Shown piece by piece: positions 20,216 to 27,097 of a DNA stretch of 54,724 nt. Source of the DNA: Nocardia alni (lineage in GTDB: Bacteria; Actinomycetota; Actinomycetes; Mycobacteriales; Mycobacteriaceae); assembly GCF_019038435.1 (NCBI RefSeq), contig NZ_JAGPOX010000060.1, forward strand, positions 1 through 54,724, written 5' to 3'. A model generated the notes under the pieces. That model was given only the letters and a program-made list of their open reading frames with translations, was not told where the DNA came from and searched no databases. Made by a program: the position numbers and the translations under genes. The first letter of the stretch is position 1. Every line of letters begins with the position of its first letter.

Positions 20216-20662
20216 CTAGATCGGCTGCGCCGGTCCCCCCAGGACCGGCGCGGGCTGGAGCATGATGCCCTGCGCCCCAGCGAAGCGGCCGGTCAGCGTG
20301 AACATCTCAGAGCGAAGGAAGGGGTACAAATCTCTCACGGCATTCGCCACGAAGACGTCAATCTCCTCACTCGAGCTTTTCGTGAGGACCGAATCATCCG
20401 GTTCATCAGGGCTGGGTGGCCGCTGATCGTCTGTCGCGAACAGGCCGACAACGGATACCACAGCCACATAGGGCTTCCTCTGGACTTTGGTCTCCATCGT
20501 TACCAGGACAGATCTGTTTACCCAGCCCTCCACTTTCAGGGCACCTGCCGATGCTTTGGCGAACCAGTCGGGGATATTCTCGGGCTCATCTGGATTGATC
20601 CGTTCACAGAGCAGCCGACCCGGATTGACATGGCGAAATCTGAGGTCTGACAGCTTGGTCAT
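20216..20662 (-). CDS. SecB-like chaperone of a TAC-type toxin-antitoxin module
   Basis: A 148-aa protein. Its C-terminal half (DVFVANAVRDLYPFLRSEMF followed by LTGRFAG and a hydrophobic, Pro-rich end) matches the SecB family pattern of a conserved LYP-x-LR helix and a proline-rich tail. In Mycobacterium tuberculosis a SecB-like protein (Rv1957) protects the HigA antitoxin of the TAC module. Here the ATG at 20662 overlaps the antitoxin stop by 4 bp (ATGA), giving the same antitoxin-chaperone order. An earlier in-frame ATG at 20689 would overlap more. No general SecB function is expected in an actinobacterium; a dedicated chaperone is the likelier role (inference). Confidence 0.72.
   Translation of the reverse strand: MTKLSDLRFRHVNPGRLLCERINPDEPENIPDWFAKASAGALKVEGWVNRSVLVTMETKVQRKPYVAVVSVVGLFATDDQRPPSPDEPDDSVLTKSSSEEIDVFVANAVRDLYPFLRSEMFTLTGRFAGAQGIMLQPAPVLGGPAQPI
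20227..20251 (+). terminator. 10-bp GC-rich hairpin at the brxHI/secB-like convergence
   Basis: GCGCCGGTCC (20227-20236) pairs perfectly with 20242-20251 across a 5-nt loop. It lies within the last codons of the SecB-like gene and about 110 bp after the brxHI stop. There is no U-tract on the plus strand, so termination is only possible, not shown. Confidence 0.4.
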
Positions 20663-21093
20663 GGTGCCGATGCCACCTCGATCGTCCACTCCGTGGAATG
20701 ATGCGATCGTTTCGCACCCACCTGTTGATGACTGAAAGCAGACACATCTAGGCCACTCTGATCGTCAACGAGGAGCGTCAAGGTACGTTCGACCAGGTCT
20801 CTGACGCGCTTTTTATGCTGCCAAGCGTGGTGAGGCTCGACTTCGTAAGTGATCATAGCGCCGATCGCCTCGGCATACCGATTGACCGTAGCCATCGTGG
20901 GGTTGGTAGCACCTGCCTCGAAGCGACTGATGACACTTTTGTCCACGTCGAGGCGTCGAGCCAGCTCAGCTGGCTTGATCCCTGCAGCTACTCGCAAGGC
21001 AACCAACTGTCGGATAAGACCGTACTCGGACTTTGCGAGGTCAACCCCTAGACGCTCATCAGCACTCAACGGCTCCAGGCCAGCGATGGTCAT
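20659..21093 (-). CDS. Xre-family antitoxin / autoregulator (HigA-like)
   Basis: The 144-aa protein has a classic Cro/CI-type helix-turn-helix at about residues 39-80 (PAELARRLDVDKSVISRFEA) and a C-terminal extension with a segment rich in Lys/Arg and aromatic residues. GAGGAGG lies 5-6 nt before the ATG at 21093. The gene is coupled to the SecB-like gene by an ATGA overlap and preceded by a toxin-like ORF. A perfect palindrome overlaps the -35 box of its own promoter, which fits autorepression. The long tail after the HTH could carry a chaperone-addiction sequence like that of M. tuberculosis HigA (inference). Confidence 0.8.
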   Translation of the reverse strand: MTIAGLEPLSADERLGVDLAKSEYGLIRQLVALRVAAGIKPAELARRLDVDKSVISRFEAGATNPTMATVNRYAEAIGAMITYEVEPHHAWQHKKRVRDLVERTLTLLVDDQSGLDVSAFSHQQVGAKRSHHSTEWTIEVASAP

Positions 21094-21104
21094 GTTGACC
21101 TCCT

Positions 21105-21133
21105 CATACAGGGTGTGTTGACTTTAAAGTCAA
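21105..21133 (-). promoter_or_regulatory. Predicted promoter of the antitoxin-chaperone pair
   Basis: Reading on the minus strand, TTGACT (21133-21128) and TGTATG (21110-21105) are separated by 17 nt and lie just upstream of the antitoxin ribosome binding site. The -35 is nearly consensus and the -10 is weak. A start here would give a very short 5' leader. Confidence 0.5.
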
Positions 21134-21134
21134 C
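21117..21134. promoter_or_regulatory. Perfect 18-bp palindromic operator
   Basis: GTTGACTTTAAAGTCAAC is a perfect palindrome in the 42-bp gap between the toxin-like ORF and the antitoxin gene. It overlaps the predicted -35 box. It is the likely binding site of the Xre antitoxin, by analogy with autoregulated toxin-antitoxin operons (inference). Confidence 0.7.
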
Positions 21135-21135
21135 G

Positions 21136-21678
21136 TTAGCAGTCCCAGTTCCATACTCGCCAGGATGTGGGAGGGTTCGCCTCCTCACACCAGTGAATGA
21201 TGCCCCACATCGCCTTCTTCATCTGTTCCGTCTGCTTCTGATCGGCCCCGCGGTCTCCTCCGCGCTTACAACCCAGGACAGAGCCCACTATCAGGTTGGC
21301 TGGCACGTCCGGCTCACCGAAGTAGAGCCTGTGCTCGAAAGCCTTCCCCGGCGGGGACGGTCTCTTCGGTGTCCGCTCATCAACCCGAAGCTCGCCCAGC
21401 CACGGCATATCCCGCCCTTTGAACTCGTGCCGATTGACCTTGCCCCCTACCGGCACTCGGTAGCCGTCAGCACCGTTCTCCGAAGCCGACAGCCCCTCCT
21501 CTACCGCAGTCTCCATGAGGGCGTAGAACTTCCGGAATGCACCCGGATCGGTCCTCCGAAGATCCTCCAGCTGCGGGCCGCAGAGCTCCAAGTTCCACGC
21601 ACAACCAGCACAGTTGAGACGCCCGTGCAACTCTGCAGGAGGGATCTTTCCCTTCCACACATCGCGACCAACCAACAT
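21136..21678 (-). CDS. Putative HigB/RelE-superfamily toxin of the TAC-like module
   Basis: A 180-aa protein. The C-terminal part reads LGELRV ... HRLYFGEPD ... LIVGSVLGCKR, which resembles the core of phage Gp49-like/HigB toxins (a Leu-Arg-rich strand, an Arg-x-x-Tyr-Phe strand and a Lys/Arg-containing strand before the last helix). The N-terminal part is longer than usual and has three cysteines (CAGCAWNLELC). It lies directly upstream of the Xre and SecB-like genes, the toxin-antitoxin-chaperone order of the M. tuberculosis TAC module. The ATG at 21678 was chosen over an upstream TTG at 21714. The match is by eye and weak; another uncharacterised toxin type is possible. Confidence 0.55.
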   Translation of the reverse strand: MLVGRDVWKGKIPPAELHGRLNCAGCAWNLELCGPQLEDLRRTDPGAFRKFYALMETAVEEGLSASENGADGYRVPVGGKVNRHEFKGRDMPWLGELRVDERTPKRPSPPGKAFEHRLYFGEPDVPANLIVGSVLGCKRGGDRGADQKQTEQMKKAMWGIIHWCEEANPPTSWRVWNWDC

Positions 21679-21762
21679 AGTTACCCCGCTGCTGCAACAG
21701 ATCTGATCGAGCAAATCCTACGCACAGGCACCTGATATAGGGATCTACCAGTACTTTCCTGG

Positions 21763-21834
21763 TGGGCGCACGCGGGATCGAACCGCGGACCGCTGGTGTG
21801 TAAAACCAGTGCTCTACCGCTGAGCTATACGCCC
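21763..21834 (-). tRNA. tRNA-Val (anticodon TAC)
   Basis: The minus strand folds into a complete cloverleaf: acceptor GGGCGTA/TGCGCCC, D stem GCTC/GAGC, anticodon stem CTGGT/ACCAG with loop TTTACAC (anticodon TAC), T arm CGCGG-TTCGATC-CCGCG and discriminator A. CCA is encoded (21760-21762). The 3' end faces the TAC/BREX island, the usual orientation at a tRNA-based integration site. Confidence 0.97.
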
Positions 21835-21861
21835 CAGTGCTCCGCGGGGCGGAGTGGGTTG

Positions 21862-21880
21862 GCGCCTTGCGAGAAGGCGC
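21862..21880 (-). terminator. 7-bp hairpin just after ahpE
   Basis: GCGCCTT (21862-21868) pairs with AAGGCGC (21874-21880) across a 5-nt loop, 3 nt beyond the ahpE stop. It separates ahpE from the tRNA gene. A second, 7-bp hairpin lies at 21839-21855 just before the tRNA. Confidence 0.5.
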
Positions 21881-21883
21881 GGG

Positions 21884-22348
21884 TTACGAATCTAACGCAG
21901 TGAGGGCTTTCTCCCAAGCCGCCTGGTCACGGGGCTCTCCGGGGCCGTTCATTTCGGCGAAGCGGATGATGCCGTCCTTGTCTATGACGAAGGTGCCGCG
22001 GTTGGCGAAGCCGGTTTTGTCGTTGAAGACGCCGTAGGTTTGGGCTGTCCGGCCGTGGGGCCAGAAGTCGGACAGGAGGGGGAACGTGTAGCCCTGTTCG
22101 CTGGCCCAGATCTTGTGGGTGGGTGGGGGGCCGACCGAGATGGCCAGGATCTCGGCGTTGTCGTTCTGGAACTTGGGCAGCTCGTCCCGGACCTTGCACA
22201 GCTCGCCCTGGCAGATGCCGGTGAAGGCGAGCGGGTAGAACACGACCAGCACATTTTTCCGGCCGCGGAAGGCGGACAGGGTGACGTCCTGGTTGTTCTG
22301 GTCTTTCAGCGTGAAATCCGGTGCGACCGCGCCGACTTCGAGTGACAT
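21884..22348 (-). CDS. ahpE: AhpE-family peroxiredoxin with an extra Cys in C-x4-C spacing
   Basis: The 154-aa thiol peroxidase reduces peroxides through a peroxidatic cysteine (Cys46 in FTGICQGE). It is very close to mycobacterial AhpE throughout, including ISVGPPPTHKIWA and PLLSDFWPHG. The ATG at 22348 has AGGAGG 8 nt upstream; the longer upstream ORF is not needed. Oddity: residue 51 is Cys (ICQGELC), whereas mycobacterial AhpE as I recall it has Asp there. The C-x4-C spacing equals the peroxidatic/resolving pair of PrxQ/BCP enzymes. The neighbours (DUF3052 gene, lipoprotein gene, aceE) keep the mycobacterial order. Confidence 0.93.
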   Translation of the reverse strand: MSLEVGAVAPDFTLKDQNNQDVTLSAFRGRKNVLVVFYPLAFTGICQGELCKVRDELPKFQNDNAEILAISVGPPPTHKIWASEQGYTFPLLSDFWPHGRTAQTYGVFNDKTGFANRGTFVIDKDGIIRFAEMNGPGEPRDQAAWEKALTALDS

Positions 22349-22621
22349 GCGCGCTCCCTCCTGTCTCTGAAGTACTGGCACGACCGCTGCCGTGGCGAAC
22401 GGACCTTACCGTCCACGGGGCCTGACGCGGCGCACGCAGGATCACCCCGCGTACCCCGCGTACAGAGGGTACCCAATCACCGCGGTCCATCAGCGCCTGG
22501 CGGTCGCCAGAAGCGCCGACGGGATCCCGCGGCCTCCAGGGCCGCACTCGGCCTCCGTGCCGAACGCGACCCAGTGCAGAACTCGAACCCCGGCGATGGT
22601 GAGCCGACGGGGTGGGGTGAC

Positions 22622-23044
22622 TCAGCGCTGCTTCGAGGGTGTCTTGGGCTGGGTGAGCTTGGTCCCGGTCCAAGTACCGAGGCTGACCGGTGTCGTCGAG
22701 GTCAGTCCCGCCGGCGTGGCGGACTCGGCGATCTCACTCGGATCAACGTGGCCAGGTTGGCCGGTCTTGGGTGTCAAGACCCACACGACACCGTCGTCTG
22801 CGAGCGGAGTGATCACGTTCAACAATTCGTCGACGAGATCACCGTCCTCATCGCGCCACCACAGAAGCACGACGTCGACCACCTCATCGGTGTCTTCGTC
22901 GAGCAGCTCGGAGCCGATCGCTTCCTCGATCTCCTTGCGCAGCTCGTCGTCGGTGTCCTCATCCCAGCCCAGTTCCTGAACCGCCATGTCGTGGGAAATG
23001 CCAAGTTTCTGAGCGTAGTTCTGCGCGTCCGCCGCGGCGACCAC
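22622..23044 (-). CDS. DUF3052 family protein
   Basis: A 140-aa acidic protein with an N-terminal part containing NYAQKLGIS and VVDVVLLWWRDEDGDL, typical of the actinobacterial DUF3052 family (Rv2239c in M. tuberculosis). GTG 23044 was chosen because GAGGAG lies 8-9 nt upstream; the longer ORF to 23107 has no such site. No membrane segment or catalytic motif is visible. The biochemical function is not known from sequence. Position between ahpE and aceE is conserved in mycobacteria. Confidence 0.85.
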   Translation of the reverse strand: MVAAADAQNYAQKLGISHDMAVQELGWDEDTDDELRKEIEEAIGSELLDEDTDEVVDVVLLWWRDEDGDLVDELLNVITPLADDGVVWVLTPKTGQPGHVDPSEIAESATPAGLTSTTPVSLGTWTGTKLTQPKTPSKQR

Positions 23045-23210
23045 GGTGGTGTCCTCCTCAACTCCAGACAATAGATAGTTGCAAGCGAACATGGTCGAAC
23101 GCCACAACGCAAGCCGATCGGGCCAAAAACTCCGCGAAAAGTCGAGATGCGGGTCGGTGGCAGCCCCCCGACCTCGATCAACACGCCGGACCGAAGCGCA
23201 GGCAAAATGC

Positions 23211-23765
23211 TTACCGCGGACACGCGTCGCGTGCGGCGTTCAGCGAGTCGTTGACCACCTTGCTGGCGTCGTTCAACGGTCCGACGGGCGCGGTGTAGGT
23301 CATCTTGCGCGATTCGGCGGCCAGCGCGCGGGCGGCGTTCACATAGGTGGTGAACTTCGCCGCCATATCCGGCGGTAGGTCGCCACCGGCGCTGTTCACC
23401 CGGCTCTCCACCGCTCTGGCGGCATCCTCGAGGGTCTGTGCCGCCGTATCGCGCTTGGCGTCCTGATCGGGCGCGTTGGCGTCGTGCGCGTCGACGAACT
23501 CGTTGTACTTGGTGACCGCGACACTCGTGGTGCCGCGGAACGGAGTGCAGTTGTCACTGACCGCCTTGGCGGTAGCCGCGGCCTTGCGCGACGAGCTTGC
23601 CGCCGCCGATGAAGAAGCCATCTCCGTGCGGTACGCTGCGGCATCAGCCTGGTTCACGGTCGCGGTGCCGCGCACCGAACTGGAGCAGCCGGCCACTACC
23701 AGTCCCGTGGCGACCGCGACGGCCGCACACACCATTCCGAACCCGTGCGGGTTCAGCAGCTTCAT
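23211..23765 (-). CDS. Secreted lipoprotein, Rv2240c-like
   Basis: The 184-aa protein has a signal peptide with a lipobox (GLVVAGC, Cys at residue 27) followed by a Ser/Ala-rich linker and a helical domain. It is predicted to be lipid-anchored on the outer face of the membrane. It keeps the place of the M. tuberculosis Rv2240c gene between the DUF3052 gene and aceE. GGGGAG precedes the ATG. Two cysteines (in SDNCTPF and the C-terminal DACPR) may form a disulfide. Function unknown. Confidence 0.85.
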   Translation of the reverse strand: MKLLNPHGFGMVCAAVAVATGLVVAGCSSSVRGTATVNQADAAAYRTEMASSSAAASSSRKAAATAKAVSDNCTPFRGTTSVAVTKYNEFVDAHDANAPDQDAKRDTAAQTLEDAARAVESRVNSAGGDLPPDMAAKFTTYVNAARALAAESRKMTYTAPVGPLNDASKVVNDSLNAARDACPR

Positions 23766-24096
23766 CGTCTCCCCACTTCTCGACGTCGATTATGTCCGTT
23801 GGCAATCGGATGCAATGGGCTCGAGATGCCCACGACGGGTACATCCGTTGCCTCGTGCACGGTACTGGATTTACGACTGACATGATGACCTGGGACGCAT
23901 CATCGAGGAGGATGTGAGGTGCGCCCCATCCACGAGGGAACGTGGCAAGACGAGACCACCGCCGCGCACCCTCACCGAGCGGACGCACCGAGCCCGACGA
24001 CGTGCGTGACGTTCGTGACGGATAGCCCGCTTACCAGCGCGACTATCCGGGGTTAGAGCAATCAGCTTGTCCACCCCCTTACGAGGAGCATTGATT
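23766..24096. other. Divergent intergenic region upstream of aceE
   Basis: It holds the divergent promoters of the lipoprotein gene and aceE. I see no convincing gene. A short rightward ORF after GAGGAGGA at about 23909 has too little spacing to its GTG to be supported. Confidence 0.5.
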
Positions 24097-26985
24097 TTGA
24101 CAGACGTGATGCACACGGAGTCTTCGTCGTCATCGTCGATTTCAACCAACGGCGGCGCCGCCGACCCCGGGTCGGCTCGCGCGCAGTCGGGCGGGTCGCG
24201 CGTGCGAGTGATCCGCGAGGGGGTGGCGTCGTACCTACCGGATATCGACCCGGACGAAACCAGCGAATGGCTGGAGTCCTTCGACGACATGCTCGAACGG
24301 GAGGGCCCGGGCCGCGCCCGCTACCTGATGCTGCGCCTGCTCGAGCGGGCCGGCGAACGGCATGTCGCGATCCCCGCGCTGACCTCCACCGACTACGTCA
24401 ACACCATCCCCACCGAGAACGAGCCCTGGTTCCCCGGCGACGAGGAGGTCGAGCGCCGCTACCGCGCCTGGATCCGCTGGAACGCCGCGATCATGGTGCA
24501 TCGCGCGCAGCGGCCGGGTATCGGTGTGGGCGGCCACATTTCGACCTACGCGTCGTCGGCGGCGCTGTACGAGGTCGGCTTCAATCACTTCTTCCGCGGT
24601 AAGGACCATCCCGGCGGCGGCGACCAGGTCTACTTCCAGGGCCACGCCTCCCCCGGCATGTACGCGCGGGCGTTTCTCGAGGGCCGCCTGACCACCGACC
24701 AGATGGACGGATTCCGCCAGGAGTACAGCAACGGCGGTCCCGGTCACGGCCTGTCCTCGTATCCGCATCCGCGCCTGATGCCGGAGTTCTGGGAATTCCC
24801 CACGGTCTCCATGGGTTTGGGCCCGATGAACGCCATCTACCAGGCCCGGTTCAACCACTACCTGCACGACCGCGGCATCAAGGACACCTCCGAGCAGCAC
24901 GTGTGGGCGTTCCTGGGCGACGGCGAGATGGACGAGCCCGAATCGCGCGGCCTGATCCAGGTCGCGGCGAACGAGGCGCTGGACAACCTCACCTTCGTCA
25001 TCAACTGCAACCTGCAGCGCCTGGACGGCCCGGTACGCGGTAACGGCAAGATCATTCAGGAGCTGGAGTCGTTCTTCCGCGGCGCGGGCTGGAACGTCAT
25101 CAAGGTCATCTGGGGCCGTGAGTGGGACGCGCTGCTGGGCGCGGACCGCGACGGCGCGCTGGTGAACCTGATGAACAGCACCCCCGACGGCGACTACCAG
25201 ACCTACAAGGCCAACGACGGCGCGTATGTGCGCGAACACTTCTTCGGTCGCGATCCGCGCACCAAGGAGCTGGTCAAGAACCTGTCCGACGCCGAGGTCT
25301 GGAACCTCAAGCGCGGCGGTCACGATTACCGCAAGATCTACGCGGCGTATTCGGCCGCGCTGGCGCACAAGGGACAGCCGACGGTGATCCTGGCCAAGAC
25401 CATCAAGGGTTACGGCCTGGGCAAGCACTTCGAGGCGCGCAACGCCACGCACCAGATGAAGAAGATGACGCTGGACGATCTGAAGGCGTTCCGCGACCTG
25501 CAGCGCATCCCGATCACCGACGCCGAACTCGAGGCGAACCCGTACCTGCCGCCGTACTACCACCCCGGCATGGAGGCCCCGGAGATCCAGTACATGCTGG
25601 GCTGCCGCCAGGCCCTGGGCGGCTATCTGCCCGAGCGACGCAGCACGCCCAAGCCGCTGCAACTGCCCGGCGACGAGCCGTACCGCGGCGTGCGCAAGGG
25701 TTCGGGCAAGCAGAACGTCGCCACCACGATGGCGTTCGTGCGCCTGATGAAGGAACTGTTGCGCGACAAGGAAATCGGCAAGCGGATCGTGCCGATCATC
25801 CCGGACGAGGCGCGTACGTTCGGCATGGACTCGTGGTTCCCGTCGCTGAAGATCTACAACCGCAACGGTCAGCTGTACACCTCGGTCGACGCGGAACTGA
25901 TGCTGGCGTACAAGGAGTCCACCGTCGGCCAGATCCTGCACGAGGGCATCAACGAGGCCGGGTCGACCGCGTCGTTCACCGCCGCGGGTACCTCGTACGC
26001 CACGCACGGCGAGCCGATGATCCCGCTGTACATCTTCTATTCGATGTTCGGCTTCCAGCGCACGGGCGATGGCCTGTGGGCGGCGGCCGATCAACTGGCG
26101 CGTGGATTCATTCTCGGCGCGACCGCCGGGCGGACCACGCTGACCGGTGAGGGCCTGCAGCACAACGACGGTCAGTCGATGCTGCTCGCCTCGACGAACC
26201 CGGCGATGGTGGCCTACGACCCGGCCTTCGCCTTCGAGATCGCCCACATCGTGCGCGACGGCCTGCGCCGGATGTACGGCGGCGGGCAGCCGGCGCCGGA
26301 GACCGCGGCGCTGCCCGGTACGCATCCGCACCTGTCGCACGACACCTTCGGCGGCGAGAACATCAGCTACTACATCACCCTGTACAACGAGCCCTACCCG
26401 CAGCCCGCCGAGCCGGACGGCATCGACATCGAGGGCCTGCTCAAGGGTCTCTACCTGTACAAGCCCGGTGGTGAGGGCACGGTACGCGCGCAGATCCTGG
26501 TCTCGGGCGTGACGGTGCCCGACGGCCTGCGGGCGCAGGAGTTGCTGGCCGAATGGGGTGTGCAAGCCGATGTCTGGTCGGTGACCTCGTGGAGCGAGCT
26601 GCGCCGCGAGGCCCTGGCGCAGGAGATCGCCGCCCTGCACAACCCGGGCGCCGAACCGGGCGTCCCGTACGTCACCCGGGTGCTGTCGCAGGCGCAGGGC
26701 CCGGTCGTGGCCGCGTCGGACTGGATGCGCGGAGTGCAGGACCAGATCCGCAAGTGGGTTCCGGGCGATTACACCACGCTCGGCACCGACGGCTTCGGTT
26801 TCTCCGACACCCGTCAGGCGGCGCGCCGGGTCTTCAATGTCGACGCCCAGTCGATCACGGTCGCGGTCCTGGCGGCCCTGGCCCGCACCGGCGCGGTCGA
26901 CGCGGGCAAGGCGACCGAGGCCGCCGCGCGCTATCGCATCCACGACGTGAACGCCGCCGAACTGGCGACATCCACCGACGAGTAG
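24097..26985 (+). CDS. aceE: Pyruvate dehydrogenase E1 component (homodimeric AceE)
   Basis: The 962-aa thiamine-diphosphate enzyme decarboxylates pyruvate and acetylates the E2 lipoyl domain, feeding acetyl-CoA to the fatty-acid genes downstream. The ThDP site GDGEMDEPESRG to NCNLQ is near residues 273-305, and RGGHDYRK and GEGLQHNDG are conserved. I chose TTG 24097 because GAGGAG ends 8 nt before it; ATG 24109 is the alternative. It is longer than M. tuberculosis AceE (901 aa): the N-terminus has an extra Ser/Gly-rich stretch and an insertion of about 22 residues near 727-750 (MYGGGQPAPETAALPG) precedes the conserved YYITLYNEPY. Confidence 0.96.
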   Translation: MTDVMHTESSSSSSISTNGGAADPGSARAQSGGSRVRVIREGVASYLPDIDPDETSEWLESFDDMLEREGPGRARYLMLRLLERAGERHVAIPALTSTDYVNTIPTENEPWFPGDEEVERRYRAWIRWNAAIMVHRAQRPGIGVGGHISTYASSAALYEVGFNHFFRGKDHPGGGDQVYFQGHASPGMYARAFLEGRLTTDQMDGFRQEYSNGGPGHGLSSYPHPRLMPEFWEFPTVSMGLGPMNAIYQARFNHYLHDRGIKDTSEQHVWAFLGDGEMDEPESRGLIQVAANEALDNLTFVINCNLQRLDGPVRGNGKIIQELESFFRGAGWNVIKVIWGREWDALLGADRDGALVNLMNSTPDGDYQTYKANDGAYVREHFFGRDPRTKELVKNLSDAEVWNLKRGGHDYRKIYAAYSAALAHKGQPTVILAKTIKGYGLGKHFEARNATHQMKKMTLDDLKAFRDLQRIPITDAELEANPYLPPYYHPGMEAPEIQYMLGCRQALGGYLPERRSTPKPLQLPGDEPYRGVRKGSGKQNVATTMAFVRLMKELLRDKEIGKRIVPIIPDEARTFGMDSWFPSLKIYNRNGQLYTSVDAELMLAYKESTVGQILHEGINEAGSTASFTAAGTSYATHGEPMIPLYIFYSMFGFQRTGDGLWAAADQLARGFILGATAGRTTLTGEGLQHNDGQSMLLASTNPAMVAYDPAFAFEIAHIVRDGLRRMYGGGQPAPETAALPGTHPHLSHDTFGGENISYYITLYNEPYPQPAEPDGIDIEGLLKGLYLYKPGGEGTVRAQILVSGVTVPDGLRAQELLAEWGVQADVWSVTSWSELRREALAQEIAALHNPGAEPGVPYVTRVLSQAQGPVVAASDWMRGVQDQIRKWVPGDYTTLGTDGFGFSDTRQAARRVFNVDAQSITVAVLAALARTGAVDAGKATEAAARYRIHDVNAAELATSTDE

Positions 26986-27000
26986 TGCCCGGATGCGGCA

Positions 27001-27046
27001 GGCCTGCCGGATATCGCGACGACACAGTCGTGACATCCGGCAGGCC
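27001..27046 (+). terminator. Perfect 12-bp hairpin after aceE
   Basis: GGCCTGCCGGAT (27001-27012) pairs perfectly with 27035-27046. The 22-nt loop contains a second small inverted repeat (ACGAC/GTCGT). It lies 15 bp after the aceE stop and 50 bp before mabR. There is no U-tract. Confidence 0.65.
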
Positions 27047-27097
27047 CGGCCGCGCCACCCACATATAAGTACCGCCGACACCGTGGAGTATGGAGAC

